This document shows positions 31,648 through 38,586 of a stretch of DNA of 38,586 nucleotides, piece by piece. The position numbers and the translations under genes are program-made. A model generated the notes under the pieces. It saw nothing but the letters and a program-made list of their open reading frames with translations, did no database searches and was not told the DNA's origin. Every line of letters starts with the position of its first letter. Position 1 is the first letter of the stretch. Where the stretch lies: assembly GCA_017397765.1 (NCBI GenBank), contig JAFQIB010000095.1, positions 1 to 38,586 on the forward strand. The letters run 5' to 3'. The stretch comes from Clostridia bacterium (GTDB taxonomy: Bacteria; Bacillota; Clostridia; Christensenellales; Aristaeellaceae).

Positions 31648-34600
31648 TTATCGGAACAAGGACATGATCTCCTGGGGGCTCAGGCCGCTGACCTGGCTTT
31701 CGCCGGGCTTGATGAGCTGCTCAAAGAGCGCCTTCTTGCGCTGGCCCAGAGCCACCACCTGCTCCTCGATGGAGCCGTGGGTGACCAGGCGGATCACCTC
31801 CACCTTGCGGGTCTGGCCGATGCGGTAGGCACGGTCCGTCGCCTGCTCCTCCGCCGCAGGATTCCACCAGGGGTCATAGTGGATGACCATATCTGCGCCG
31901 GTGAGATTGAGGCCCGTGCCGCCTGCCTTGAGGGAGATGAGGAAGATCTGCGCGCCGTCGCCGCCGGCATTGAACTGCTCGCACATCTGCACCCGGCTGG
32001 GGGCAGGCGTATCGCCGTCCAGATACATGCAGCCAAAGCCGCTGTTCTCCAGCTCCCGCCGCAGAATCTTCAGCATGGAGGTAAAGGCGCTGAAGATCAG
32101 CACGCGGCGGCCCTTGGCGATGGCCTCGGGCAGAATCTCCAGCAGCATATCCAGCTTGCCGGAGGCGCCGGTGTAATCCTCCAGCACCAGGGCCGGATGG
32201 CAGCAGATCTCCCGCAGCTGGGTAATGGCCGCCAGCACCTCGGTGCGGCCCCGGTCGAAGCCCTTTTCCTGCACGATCCGGTCCACCCGGTCCCGCAGAT
32301 GCAGCATGGCCGCCTGATAGACCTTGCTCTGCTCCGGCGTCATCTGGGCGGTCATGACCGTCTCCATCTTGTCCGGCAGCTCCGTCAGCACGTCCTTTTT
32401 CAGCCTGCGCATGAGGAAGGGGCTGATGCGCCGGCGCAGCTCCTCCGCTTCGCCGCCGTCCTGATACCGCCGCATGAAGGCGCTGTAGGACAGCAGATAG
32501 CCCGGCAGCACGAAATTGAAGATGCTCCACAATTCGCCCACGCCGTTTTCCAGCGGCGTGCCGGTGAGGGCAAAGCGGGTGGCTGCCTTCAGCTGCCGGA
32601 CGGCGATCGCGCCCTTGCTGCCGGCATTCTTGATGTGCTGCGCCTCATCCAGGATAGCAAAGCGGAAGTCGATCTCCGACAGCAGCTGGATATCCTGACG
32701 GATCAGAGGGTAGGAGGTGATCAGCACGTCCACATCGCCAACCTCGCGGACATGGCGGATCTGGCTGGCCCGCTGGGCCGCCGTGCCGGCCATGACCATC
32801 ACGGACAGCTCCGGGGCAAAGCGCTCCAGCTCACTCAGCCAGTTGTAGGTCAGCGTGGTGGGCGCGACGACAATGGAGGGCTGGATGCTGCCCACTGCAG
32901 GCTCCGGCGTCCGGGCCGAAAGCAGCAGCGCAATCACCTGAACCGTCTTGCCCAGGCCCATATCGTCCGCCAGCACGCCGCCCAGATGCAGCCTGTCCAG
33001 GGTGTGCATCCATTGCACACCCCGCTGCTGATAGGGCCGCAGCGTCAGCCCGTCAGGGAGAGAAACGGCCTCTTCGCTGGGGTTGGTCAGGGCACGGACC
33101 GTCTCGTGGACCGATTCCTCCACCGTCACCGGCAGCTTCAGCCCGCTGAGCAGGCTCTCCATATAGGCAGCACGGTAGGCCTGGAGCTGGACAACGTCCT
33201 CGCCGCCGGTCATGAAATCAATGCTCTCCACCGACGCAGCTTCATACAGGCTGTCCGCCAGCGGCTGCCATTCCTCCATCGCAGAGAGATCCAGGAAGGA
33301 GCCGTCCTTGAGGCGGAAGTAACGGCGGCGGCGGGCAATGGCCTCCATGATCGCGTAAATCTCCTGCGCCGGCTCGCCGTTTTCCTCAAACCTGAATTCG
33401 AGCGCGGTGCCGTTCATCCGCATCCTGCCGCGGAACTGGGGCTTGCGGGGAGCAAGGCGGCGGAAGGCATTGGAGAGATACACCTCGCTCACTGCCTGCA
33501 GCTTCGCCACGCCCTCGTCCACAAAATCAAAGATCGCCTCCTGGCCGGACAGGTACACATGGCCCCTGCTGACCGTGAAGCCGGAAGCGCCCAGGGCGTC
33601 CAGCACCTGGCGCTCTGCCGCAGCATCCCGCAGAAGCAGCTTGTCCGTCCTGGACATGCTCTCCGGCAGCGGCTGCTCGTCAAAGGGATCGATCTCCTGT
33701 TCGCCATAGCGGAAATTGACCTTGGCGACCACGTCCCGGGCATTTTCCGCCCGGTCCAGATATACCCGCGCCGTCAGCGGCATCCGGATCAGCTGCCGCT
33801 GCAGCTCCTCCGCAATCCCCACCACCGCCGTCATCTGCAGGAAGGGCACCAGCTCGCCGATCACGCGGGCTGCCTCCCGCAGCGGATAATCAAACTGACA
33901 CTGGCTGCCGCCGGTCAGCTGCTCGTTATAAAGCACCCGGAGCACATTCCGCTGGGCCTCCTCCACATAGACCACCTTGTCCCCCACCAGTGCGTAGGAG
34001 CAGGAGGCGGTCAGCGGGCGGAATTCCCTGGGGAAGCGGCCCACCACCGAAAGTCCCCGGCGATCGCTGGAAACGCGGAAATGCAGGGGAACCCGCGTCT
34101 GGATCACCCGCTTCACCGCATGGGTGACGTCGCCGTCCCGGATGGAAAAGGGCATGCCCCGCAGCTCCTTCAGGATGGCCTCGGCATAGGGGGCAGGCAG
34201 CAGCAGCTCCCGCTGCTCCGCGCCCCGCAGCACCGCGCCGCCCTCCTTCTGGGCCAGACAAAGCGCCCGCAGGATGGCCAGTATCCGGTTCTCCGTCGGG
34301 CCAAAGCGCATCCATTCCGGGTGGAAGGTGAAGCCTTTGCCATACTCAATGGGCGTGCCGCTGTCCATCGCCTCCAGCATCTGTGGGATGGACTTGACCA
34401 CATACAGCCGCTCCTCGCCGATGAGCAGCACCAGCCTGAGGCGGCAGGGCTGATCGGCTCCGTCCGCTGCCTCGGGGCGGATGGGCTCCACCAGCAGCCG
34501 CACGCTCATGCGGATCGTGCCCTCCTCCGGGATGGTGCGTTCCATGGCAGCCATCAGCTTCGGGCCGGCGGACGCGGCGCGGCGGCGGATCATTTCATCC

Positions 34601-34875
34601 ATCGCCCCGGCGTCCTGACAGGCCATCATCGCGGCAATCATATGGCGGCAGGCGCCCATTTCCTGGCTCAGATAACAGCTGCAGCGGTGGCTGGACGCAT
34701 TGGCCGCGTCTGCTGAGATGGTCACCTCATGCCGGCCCTCCTCCGTCACCTGGCAGCGCAGCAATCGGGCGCTCTTTTCCGTGATGCGGACCCGTCCGGC
34801 GCGGAATAAGCGCTCGCCCATCCGGGTCTCCTCCTCGCCGGCCAGGGTCCGGAGGGTATAAGGGATCTGAATCAT
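31648..34875 (-). CDS. SNF2-family helicase with N-terminal SWIM zinc finger
   Basis: A 1075-residue DNA-dependent ATPase of the Swi2/Snf2 type. The N terminus has a SWIM zinc finger (HRCSCYLSQEMGACRHM; Cys65, Cys67, Cys76, His78). A ~500-residue bacterial SNF2-associated region follows, then the ATPase: Walker A LADDMGLGKTVQ, DEAQHIKN box, LTGTPLENGVGELW, and the C-terminal helicase half (IFSAFTSMLKILRR, then LKAGGTGLNLTGAD and DRAYRIGQTRKV). These proteins are common in Firmicutes; roles in transcription recycling or DNA repair are suggested. The ATG at 34875 is picked because homology-like sequence begins there; its ribosome site (GAGTGATTGC) is weak. No neighbouring defence genes. Confidence 0.92.
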   Translation of the reverse strand: MIQIPYTLRTLAGEEETRMGERLFRAGRVRITEKSARLLRCQVTEEGRHEVTISADAANASSHRCSCYLSQEMGACRHMIAAMMACQDAGAMDEMIRRRAASAGPKLMAAMERTIPEEGTIRMSVRLLVEPIRPEAADGADQPCRLRLVLLIGEERLYVVKSIPQMLEAMDSGTPIEYGKGFTFHPEWMRFGPTENRILAILRALCLAQKEGGAVLRGAEQRELLLPAPYAEAILKELRGMPFSIRDGDVTHAVKRVIQTRVPLHFRVSSDRRGLSVVGRFPREFRPLTASCSYALVGDKVVYVEEAQRNVLRVLYNEQLTGGSQCQFDYPLREAARVIGELVPFLQMTAVVGIAEELQRQLIRMPLTARVYLDRAENARDVVAKVNFRYGEQEIDPFDEQPLPESMSRTDKLLLRDAAAERQVLDALGASGFTVSRGHVYLSGQEAIFDFVDEGVAKLQAVSEVYLSNAFRRLAPRKPQFRGRMRMNGTALEFRFEENGEPAQEIYAIMEAIARRRRYFRLKDGSFLDLSAMEEWQPLADSLYEAASVESIDFMTGGEDVVQLQAYRAAYMESLLSGLKLPVTVEESVHETVRALTNPSEEAVSLPDGLTLRPYQQRGVQWMHTLDRLHLGGVLADDMGLGKTVQVIALLLSARTPEPAVGSIQPSIVVAPTTLTYNWLSELERFAPELSVMVMAGTAAQRASQIRHVREVGDVDVLITSYPLIRQDIQLLSEIDFRFAILDEAQHIKNAGSKGAIAVRQLKAATRFALTGTPLENGVGELWSIFNFVLPGYLLSYSAFMRRYQDGGEAEELRRRISPFLMRRLKKDVLTELPDKMETVMTAQMTPEQSKVYQAAMLHLRDRVDRIVQEKGFDRGRTEVLAAITQLREICCHPALVLEDYTGASGKLDMLLEILPEAIAKGRRVLIFSAFTSMLKILRRELENSGFGCMYLDGDTPAPSRVQMCEQFNAGGDGAQIFLISLKAGGTGLNLTGADMVIHYDPWWNPAAEEQATDRAYRIGQTRKVEVIRLVTHGSIEEQVVALGQRKKALFEQLIKPGESQVSGLSPQEIMSLFR

Positions 34876-35083
34876 GCAATCACTCACTTTGTTGAATCCG
34901 CTGTCCAAAACGGCATTTGCGCCAAAACAGCAATCATATATATTCTGCGCACGCCGGGTGGATTCCTGCCGCTGCACAGACTGTTTCCAGCATTTTTTCA
35001 CAACTCTGCATTTCGCCGCCGCACCCGCGCCTGCCGCCCGGCATAGGCTGTGGCATCCCGAAATGGAAGTGAGGCGGTTTGCC

Positions 35084-35875
35084 TTGAGCGAACTGTTGAC
35101 GATATCTCCCCTGCTGCAGGCCCTGTTGGCGTCGCTGATGACCTGGGGCGTGACAGCCCTTGGCGCTGCGCTGGTGTTCTTTACCAGCCGGGCCCATCCC
35201 CTGCTGATGGATGCGCTGCTGGCCTTTGGCGCCGGCGTGATGCTGGCGTCCTCCTACTTTTCCCTGCTGGCGCCGGCCATCGACGCTGCAGCAGCAAACG
35301 GGCAGCTGCCCTGGCTGATCGCCGCGCTGGGCTTCCTGTCCGGCGGGCTGCTGGTGCTGTTGACCGACCACATCATGCGGCGGCTCTGTCCCGCCCTGCC
35401 GACCGCAGCCACTCAGCGGCGGAGCCTGCTGCTGATCTCCTCCATCACGCTGCACAACATTCCCGAAGGTCTGGCGATCGGCGTTGGCTTCGGTGCGCTG
35501 ACCGCCGGTGCATCGCCCTCCGCCCTGACCGCCGCCTGGATGCTCGCCGTGGGGATCGGGCTGCAGAATTTCCCCGAGGGCGCAGCGGTCAGTCTTCCCC
35601 TCCGCCGGGAGGGTATGCGCCGCAGCAGAGCCTTCTGCTTCGGACAGCTCAGCGGCGCGGTGGAGCCGGTTTCCGCCGTGCTGGGCTGCCTGCTGGCGGT
35701 GTCCGTACAGGCGCTTTTGCCCTTTGCACTCGCCTTCGCCGCCGGCGCGATGGTGGCGGTCGTCATTGCCGAGCTGGTGCCGGAAAGCCAGCGCAGCCTG
35801 CATCCCGGCCTGATGACGCTGGCAACCATGGCAGGCTTTTGCATCATGATGATGCTGGATGTGGCGCTGGGCTGA
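35084..35875 (+). CDS. ZIP family metal transporter (GufA-like)
   Basis: An eight-helix importer of Zn2+ or related divalent metals. The paired metal-binding motifs are ITLHNIPEGLAIGVG (helix IV) and GIGLQNFPEGAAVSLP (helix V). I favour a TTG start at 35084 (263 residues, MSELLTISPLLQALL), since GTGAGGCGG lies about 9 nt before it; an ATG at 35063 adds seven residues but has no ribosome site. Divergent from the SNF2 gene; the ~190-bp gap between them holds no clear consensus promoter. It has no cytosolic His-rich loop. Confidence 0.9.
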   Translation: MSELLTISPLLQALLASLMTWGVTALGAALVFFTSRAHPLLMDALLAFGAGVMLASSYFSLLAPAIDAAAANGQLPWLIAALGFLSGGLLVLLTDHIMRRLCPALPTAATQRRSLLLISSITLHNIPEGLAIGVGFGALTAGASPSALTAAWMLAVGIGLQNFPEGAAVSLPLRREGMRRSRAFCFGQLSGAVEPVSAVLGCLLAVSVQALLPFALAFAAGAMVAVVIAELVPESQRSLHPGLMTLATMAGFCIMMMLDVALG

Positions 35876-35934
35876 CGCTTCCCCAAGTACGCCGAAAAAA
35901 CATGAATGCGCTTACATTTTCTTGTCTGACTCCC

Positions 35935-35963
35935 TTGAATCCAATGAAATTTCGTTGTATACT
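35935..35963 (+). promoter_or_regulatory. Promoter of the AEC transporter gene
   Basis: TTGAAT (35935-35940), 17-nt spacer, TATACT (35958-35963), about 30 nt before the ATG. Confidence 0.75.
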
Positions 35964-35998
35964 GACGATGGATTTTCACCAAAGCACAGGAGGTTCCT

Positions 35999-36937
35999 AT
36001 GGAAAACCTGGTCATTGCCTTCAACGCCGTGCTGCCGGTCATGCTGTGCATCATGCTGGGCTATTTTCTGGCCCGCATCGGCATGATCCGGGAAGAGCTG
36101 CGCAAGGGGCTCAACAGCCTTTGCTTCAAGGTGTTCCTCCCCTTCTATCTCTTCAACAGCGTGTATGAGACCGATGTGTCCGCTTCCTTCAACGCGGGGC
36201 TGATGCTGTTCTGCTGCATCGCCATGATCGCCTGGTTCGGCATCCTGATGTTTCTCATCCCCCGCCTGGAGCAGGAAGATCCCCGCCGCGGCGTGCTGAT
36301 CCAGGGTATGTTCCGCTCCAATTTTGCGCTCTTCGGATTGCCGATGGCGGAAACGCTGTGCGGCAAGGCCAACATGGGCCCCACCAATCTGCTCATCGGC
36401 GTGTGTGTGCCGCTGGTCAATGTGCTGGCGGTGATCACGCTGGAGACCTTCCGCGGCGGCAAGCCCAGCGCAAAGAAGATGCTGCTGGGCATTGCCAGGA
36501 ATCCGCTGATCATCGCCTCCCTGCTGGGCCTGGCCTTCAATCTGCTGAACATTCCCCTGTATGCCGATCTGAAGAAGACCATGACGGATCTGGGCAAGGT
36601 GGCTACCCCCCTGTCCATGGTGGCGCTGGGCGCTTCCTTCTCCTTCGCCAGCGCCCGGATCTACCGCAGGCAGCTGCTGCTGGGCGTGGGCGGCAAGCTG
36701 GTCGTCTCCCCGCTGCTGATGGTGACGCTGGGTGCGCTGCTGGGCTTCCGGGCTGAAACGCTGGTGCCGATCCTGATCTACTTTGGCGCGCCCACTGCCG
36801 TCTCCTCCTTCCCCATGGCTCAGCAGATGGACGGCGACGGCGAGCTGGCGGCTTCCCTGGTCGTATTCACCTCCGCCTTGTCCATCCTGACCATCTTCCT
36901 GTGGGTGTTTGTCCTCAAGAGCCTCGCGCTAATCTGA
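35999..36937 (+). CDS. AEC (auxin efflux carrier) family transporter
   Basis: A 312-residue, ten-helix permease of the AEC/BART group, often exporting or importing organic acids such as malate or malonate. Typical stretches are MLCIMLGYFLARIGMIREE, NSLCFKVFLPFYLFNSVY, QGMFRSNFALFGLPMAE and the C-terminal YFGAPTAVSSFPMAQQM. Ribosome site AGGAGGTTCCT. It shares a promoter with, and lies 18 nt upstream of, the FliB-like gene, so the two are probably co-transcribed. Substrate unknown. Confidence 0.92.
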   Translation: MENLVIAFNAVLPVMLCIMLGYFLARIGMIREELRKGLNSLCFKVFLPFYLFNSVYETDVSASFNAGLMLFCCIAMIAWFGILMFLIPRLEQEDPRRGVLIQGMFRSNFALFGLPMAETLCGKANMGPTNLLIGVCVPLVNVLAVITLETFRGGKPSAKKMLLGIARNPLIIASLLGLAFNLLNIPLYADLKKTMTDLGKVATPLSMVALGASFSFASARIYRRQLLLGVGGKLVVSPLLMVTLGALLGFRAETLVPILIYFGAPTAVSSFPMAQQMDGDGELAASLVVFTSALSILTIFLWVFVLKSLALI

Positions 36938-36955
36938 TGAACAGAAGGGATTTGA

Positions 36956-38119
36956 ATGGAAGAACCGTATCTTGTGCCGGACTATTTTCCGGCCTTTTCC
37001 TGCAAAATGGGGGCCTGCCGCCACGCCTGCTGCGAGGGCTGGCCGATCTCCGTCTCCATGAAGGATTACTTCACCCTGCTGGGGATAGACTGCTCCCCTG
37101 ATCTGCGCCGCAAGCTGGATGGTGCGCTGCATCTCGCGCTGCATCCCACGGAGGACGCTTATGCGCAGCTCCTCCCCCGCTACGACGGCCAATGCCCGCT
37201 GCATCTGCCGGACGGACGCTGCGCCCTCCATGCCGAATGCGGCGACAGCGTCCTCGCCGCGGTCTGCAGGCTGTATCCCCGGGGCGTCCGCAACGGCGAA
37301 TACCGGGAATGCTCCTGCGCCAACAGCTGCGAGGCAGTCATCGAACAGCTGCTGCACAAGGAGGAGCCGCTGCAGTTTATTTCGATCCAGCGGGATTTCC
37401 AGCTGCCGGCAGCGCCGCCCCGCCAGCATCATTTCCACACCGGCGGACGGGAGCAAGCCCTCCGGCTGTGGCTGATCCGCCTGCTGCAGAAGCGGGAATA
37501 TCCCCTTCCCCAGCGCATCCTGCTGCTGGGCGAAGCACTGCGCAGGATGGAAGAGGCCATCACCGCCCGCGATGAGGCCCGCCTGGACGCGCTGCTCAGC
37601 GGACAGGAAGCGCTGCCCCTGCCCCAGCCCCTGACCCCGACCCGTGAGGATCTGCTCCAGGGCCTACAAGCGATGGAACGCATGCTGTCCATCCTGGATC
37701 AAAGCAGCCGCAGCATCCGGGAACACGGCGAGGCTGCAATCGCCTGGTTCAGCAGCAGTCCTTCGCCCTTCGAGCAATACCAGCGCTCGGTCGCCAGCTT
37801 CACCGGCCTGCTGCCCCAATGGGAAACCTGGTTTGAGCATCTGCTGGTGAATCACATGTTCTTTGTGCAGTTCCCCTTCCAGGATCGCCCCGTCCCGATC
37901 TGGGACGAATACCTCTCCCTCTGCGCGGTCTATGCGCTGCTGCGCTGTCTTTGTCTCGGCTGCACCGCGGCCCAGCCCGACGTCACCCATGCAGTCGATG
38001 TGGCTGCAGCAGCCTTCCGGCTGGTCGATCACACAGAATTTGACCGCTACGCCGCCCCGCTCCTGCGGGATCTGGGCTGGGATTCCTGGCAGCAGATCAC
38101 CCTGCTGGTTTCCCTCTGA
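36956..38119 (+). CDS. FliB-like cysteine-rich protein (flagellin lysine N-methylase family)
   Basis: A 387-residue soluble protein with the FliB signature: CKMGACRHACCEGWPI (Cys16, 21, 25, 26), CPLHLPDGRCALHAECGD, VCRLYPRGVRNGEYRECSC and a further ANSCEAV. The cysteines are likely to bind a metal or iron-sulfur cluster, as in the related YkgJ-type proteins. In Salmonella FliB is needed for lysine methylation of flagellin. No flagellar genes lie in this window, and many non-motile Clostridia have such genes, so the real target may differ. ATG at 36956 follows AAGGGATTTGA. Confidence 0.85.
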   Translation: MEEPYLVPDYFPAFSCKMGACRHACCEGWPISVSMKDYFTLLGIDCSPDLRRKLDGALHLALHPTEDAYAQLLPRYDGQCPLHLPDGRCALHAECGDSVLAAVCRLYPRGVRNGEYRECSCANSCEAVIEQLLHKEEPLQFISIQRDFQLPAAPPRQHHFHTGGREQALRLWLIRLLQKREYPLPQRILLLGEALRRMEEAITARDEARLDALLSGQEALPLPQPLTPTREDLLQGLQAMERMLSILDQSSRSIREHGEAAIAWFSSSPSPFEQYQRSVASFTGLLPQWETWFEHLLVNHMFFVQFPFQDRPVPIWDEYLSLCAVYALLRCLCLGCTAAQPDVTHAVDVAAAAFRLVDHTEFDRYAAPLLRDLGWDSWQQITLLVSL

Positions 38120-38126
38120 CAAAAAG

Positions 38127-38586
38127 CCGCCTGCCCCGAAAGCAATCAGGGCAGGCGGCAGACTGCCGACAAAGGTATGTTTGGAGCCTGCAAAAGGGTT
38201 TCGCCTCTGCGGAAGCGACCAAAGGACTTTCCGATCGCCCTTTGGAAACCTTCGGTTGCATACTATTAACGAAAACCAAGTTTGTTGATAAAAACCGCCT
38301 GCCCCGAAAGCAATCAGGGCAGGCGGCAGACTGCCGACAAAGGTATTTTTGGAGCCTGCAAAAGGGTTTCGCCTCTGCGGAGGCGACCAAAGGGCTTTCC
38401 GATCGCCCTTTGGAAACCTTCGGTTGCATACTGTTAACCAAAACCAAGTTTATCGATAAAAACCGCCTGCCCCGAAAGCAATCAGGACAGGCGGCAGACT
38501 GCCGACAAAGGTATGTTTGGAGCCTGCAAAAGGGTTTCGCCTCTGCGGAGGCGACCAAAGGGCGTTCCGATCGCCCGTTGGAAACC
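38127..38586 (-). repeat. 168-bp tandem repeat (2.7 copies, runs off right edge), possible ncRNA array
   Basis: CCGCCTGCC begins copies at 38127, 38295 and 38463, so the period is exactly 168 bp; the first two copies differ at only a few positions. On the minus strand each unit contains, in order, a 9-bp hairpin (CCAAAGGGC / loop GATCGGAAA / GCCCTTTGG; 38219-38245, 38387-38413, 38555-38581), a CGCCTC/GAGGCG hairpin, and a terminator-like stem (CCGCCTGCCC/GGGCAGGCGG) followed by TTTTT. In the first copy the changes in both hairpins are to G.U pairs, so pairing is kept. The stem at 38127-38158 also serves as terminator for the FliB-like gene. No convincing protein gene is present. Confidence 0.8.

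Noticed and set aside
31777-34716. 979-codon plus-strand frame antisense to the SNF2 gene
   Set aside because: Low-complexity His/Gln/Leu composition; the opposite strand has all SNF2 motifs.
38097-38558. Minus-strand frame encoding a 56-residue repeat protein over the tandem repeat
   Set aside because: It stays open only because 168 is divisible by three; it has no start signal and the DNA shows terminator hairpins and structure-preserving changes, favouring RNA.

Overview
The window looks like a chromosomal segment of a GC-rich Gram-positive gut Clostridium-like bacterium (Oscillospiraceae/Ruminococcaceae type). The reasons are the murB-rapZ-whiA-crh operon, a Crh-like HPr, a CotH/DUF4956/VTC cluster, sigmaA-type promoters (TTGACA-N17-TATAAT), strong AGGAGG ribosome sites and many dispersed palindromic repeats. 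No rRNA, tRNA, IS element or prophage was recognised. The species call is inference.

Left end (1-6650): a type I-C CRISPR-Cas locus read on the minus strand: cas3, cas5c, cas8c, cas7c, then a scar, an intact-looking leader and an array of identical 33-nt repeats running off the left edge. The adaptation genes are gone: the first 28-29 codons of cas4 are joined directly to the last ~45 codons of cas2, so cas1 and most of cas4 and cas2 have been deleted. Interference genes look intact. Just upstream of cas3, on the opposite strand, lies the most interesting item in the window: a single divergent CRISPR repeat (6549-6586) with its own TTGCAA-N17-TATAAT promoter. It keeps the repeat architecture (hairpin, then the 11-nt TGGATTGAAA-type handle). 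The sequence following the handle matches the cas3 promoter region for 15 of 16 nt, starting exactly next to a canonical I-C PAM (TTC). This is a CreR-like crRNA-mimic expected to make Cascade repress its own cas operon. A 138-aa protein of unknown function follows in the same direction.

7.1-13.2 kb: a small DUF6809-like fragment, then a minus-strand run of a GT-C-like membrane protein, a 72-aa protein, DUF1294, rarA and an orphan sensor histidine kinase, followed (to the right) by a small anchored protein. 13.4-16.5 kb: three consecutive M42 metallopeptidases behind one promoter, divergent from a surface-anchored repeat protein (16.8-18.6 kb). 18.8-22.6 kb: a MATE exporter, a GH27 alpha-galactosidase and a convergent AraC-type regulator. 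22.8-25.9 kb: murB-rapZ-whiA-crh, without the usual yvcK. 26.3-31.4 kb: cotH-DUF4956-VTC operon. 31.6-38.1 kb: a SWIM-SNF2 helicase divergent from a ZIP transporter, an AEC transporter and a FliB-like protein.

The intergenic spaces carry several structured repeat families: a 168-bp tandem repeat at the right edge whose conserved hairpin loop recurs near 12.7 kb with a different, still paired stem; a two-hairpin element at 13.35 and 27.35 kb with a conserved linker and changed stems; a ~235-bp hairpin-rich element inside a terminator at 26.1 kb; and an AATTC-rich element at 9.97 and 27.08 kb.
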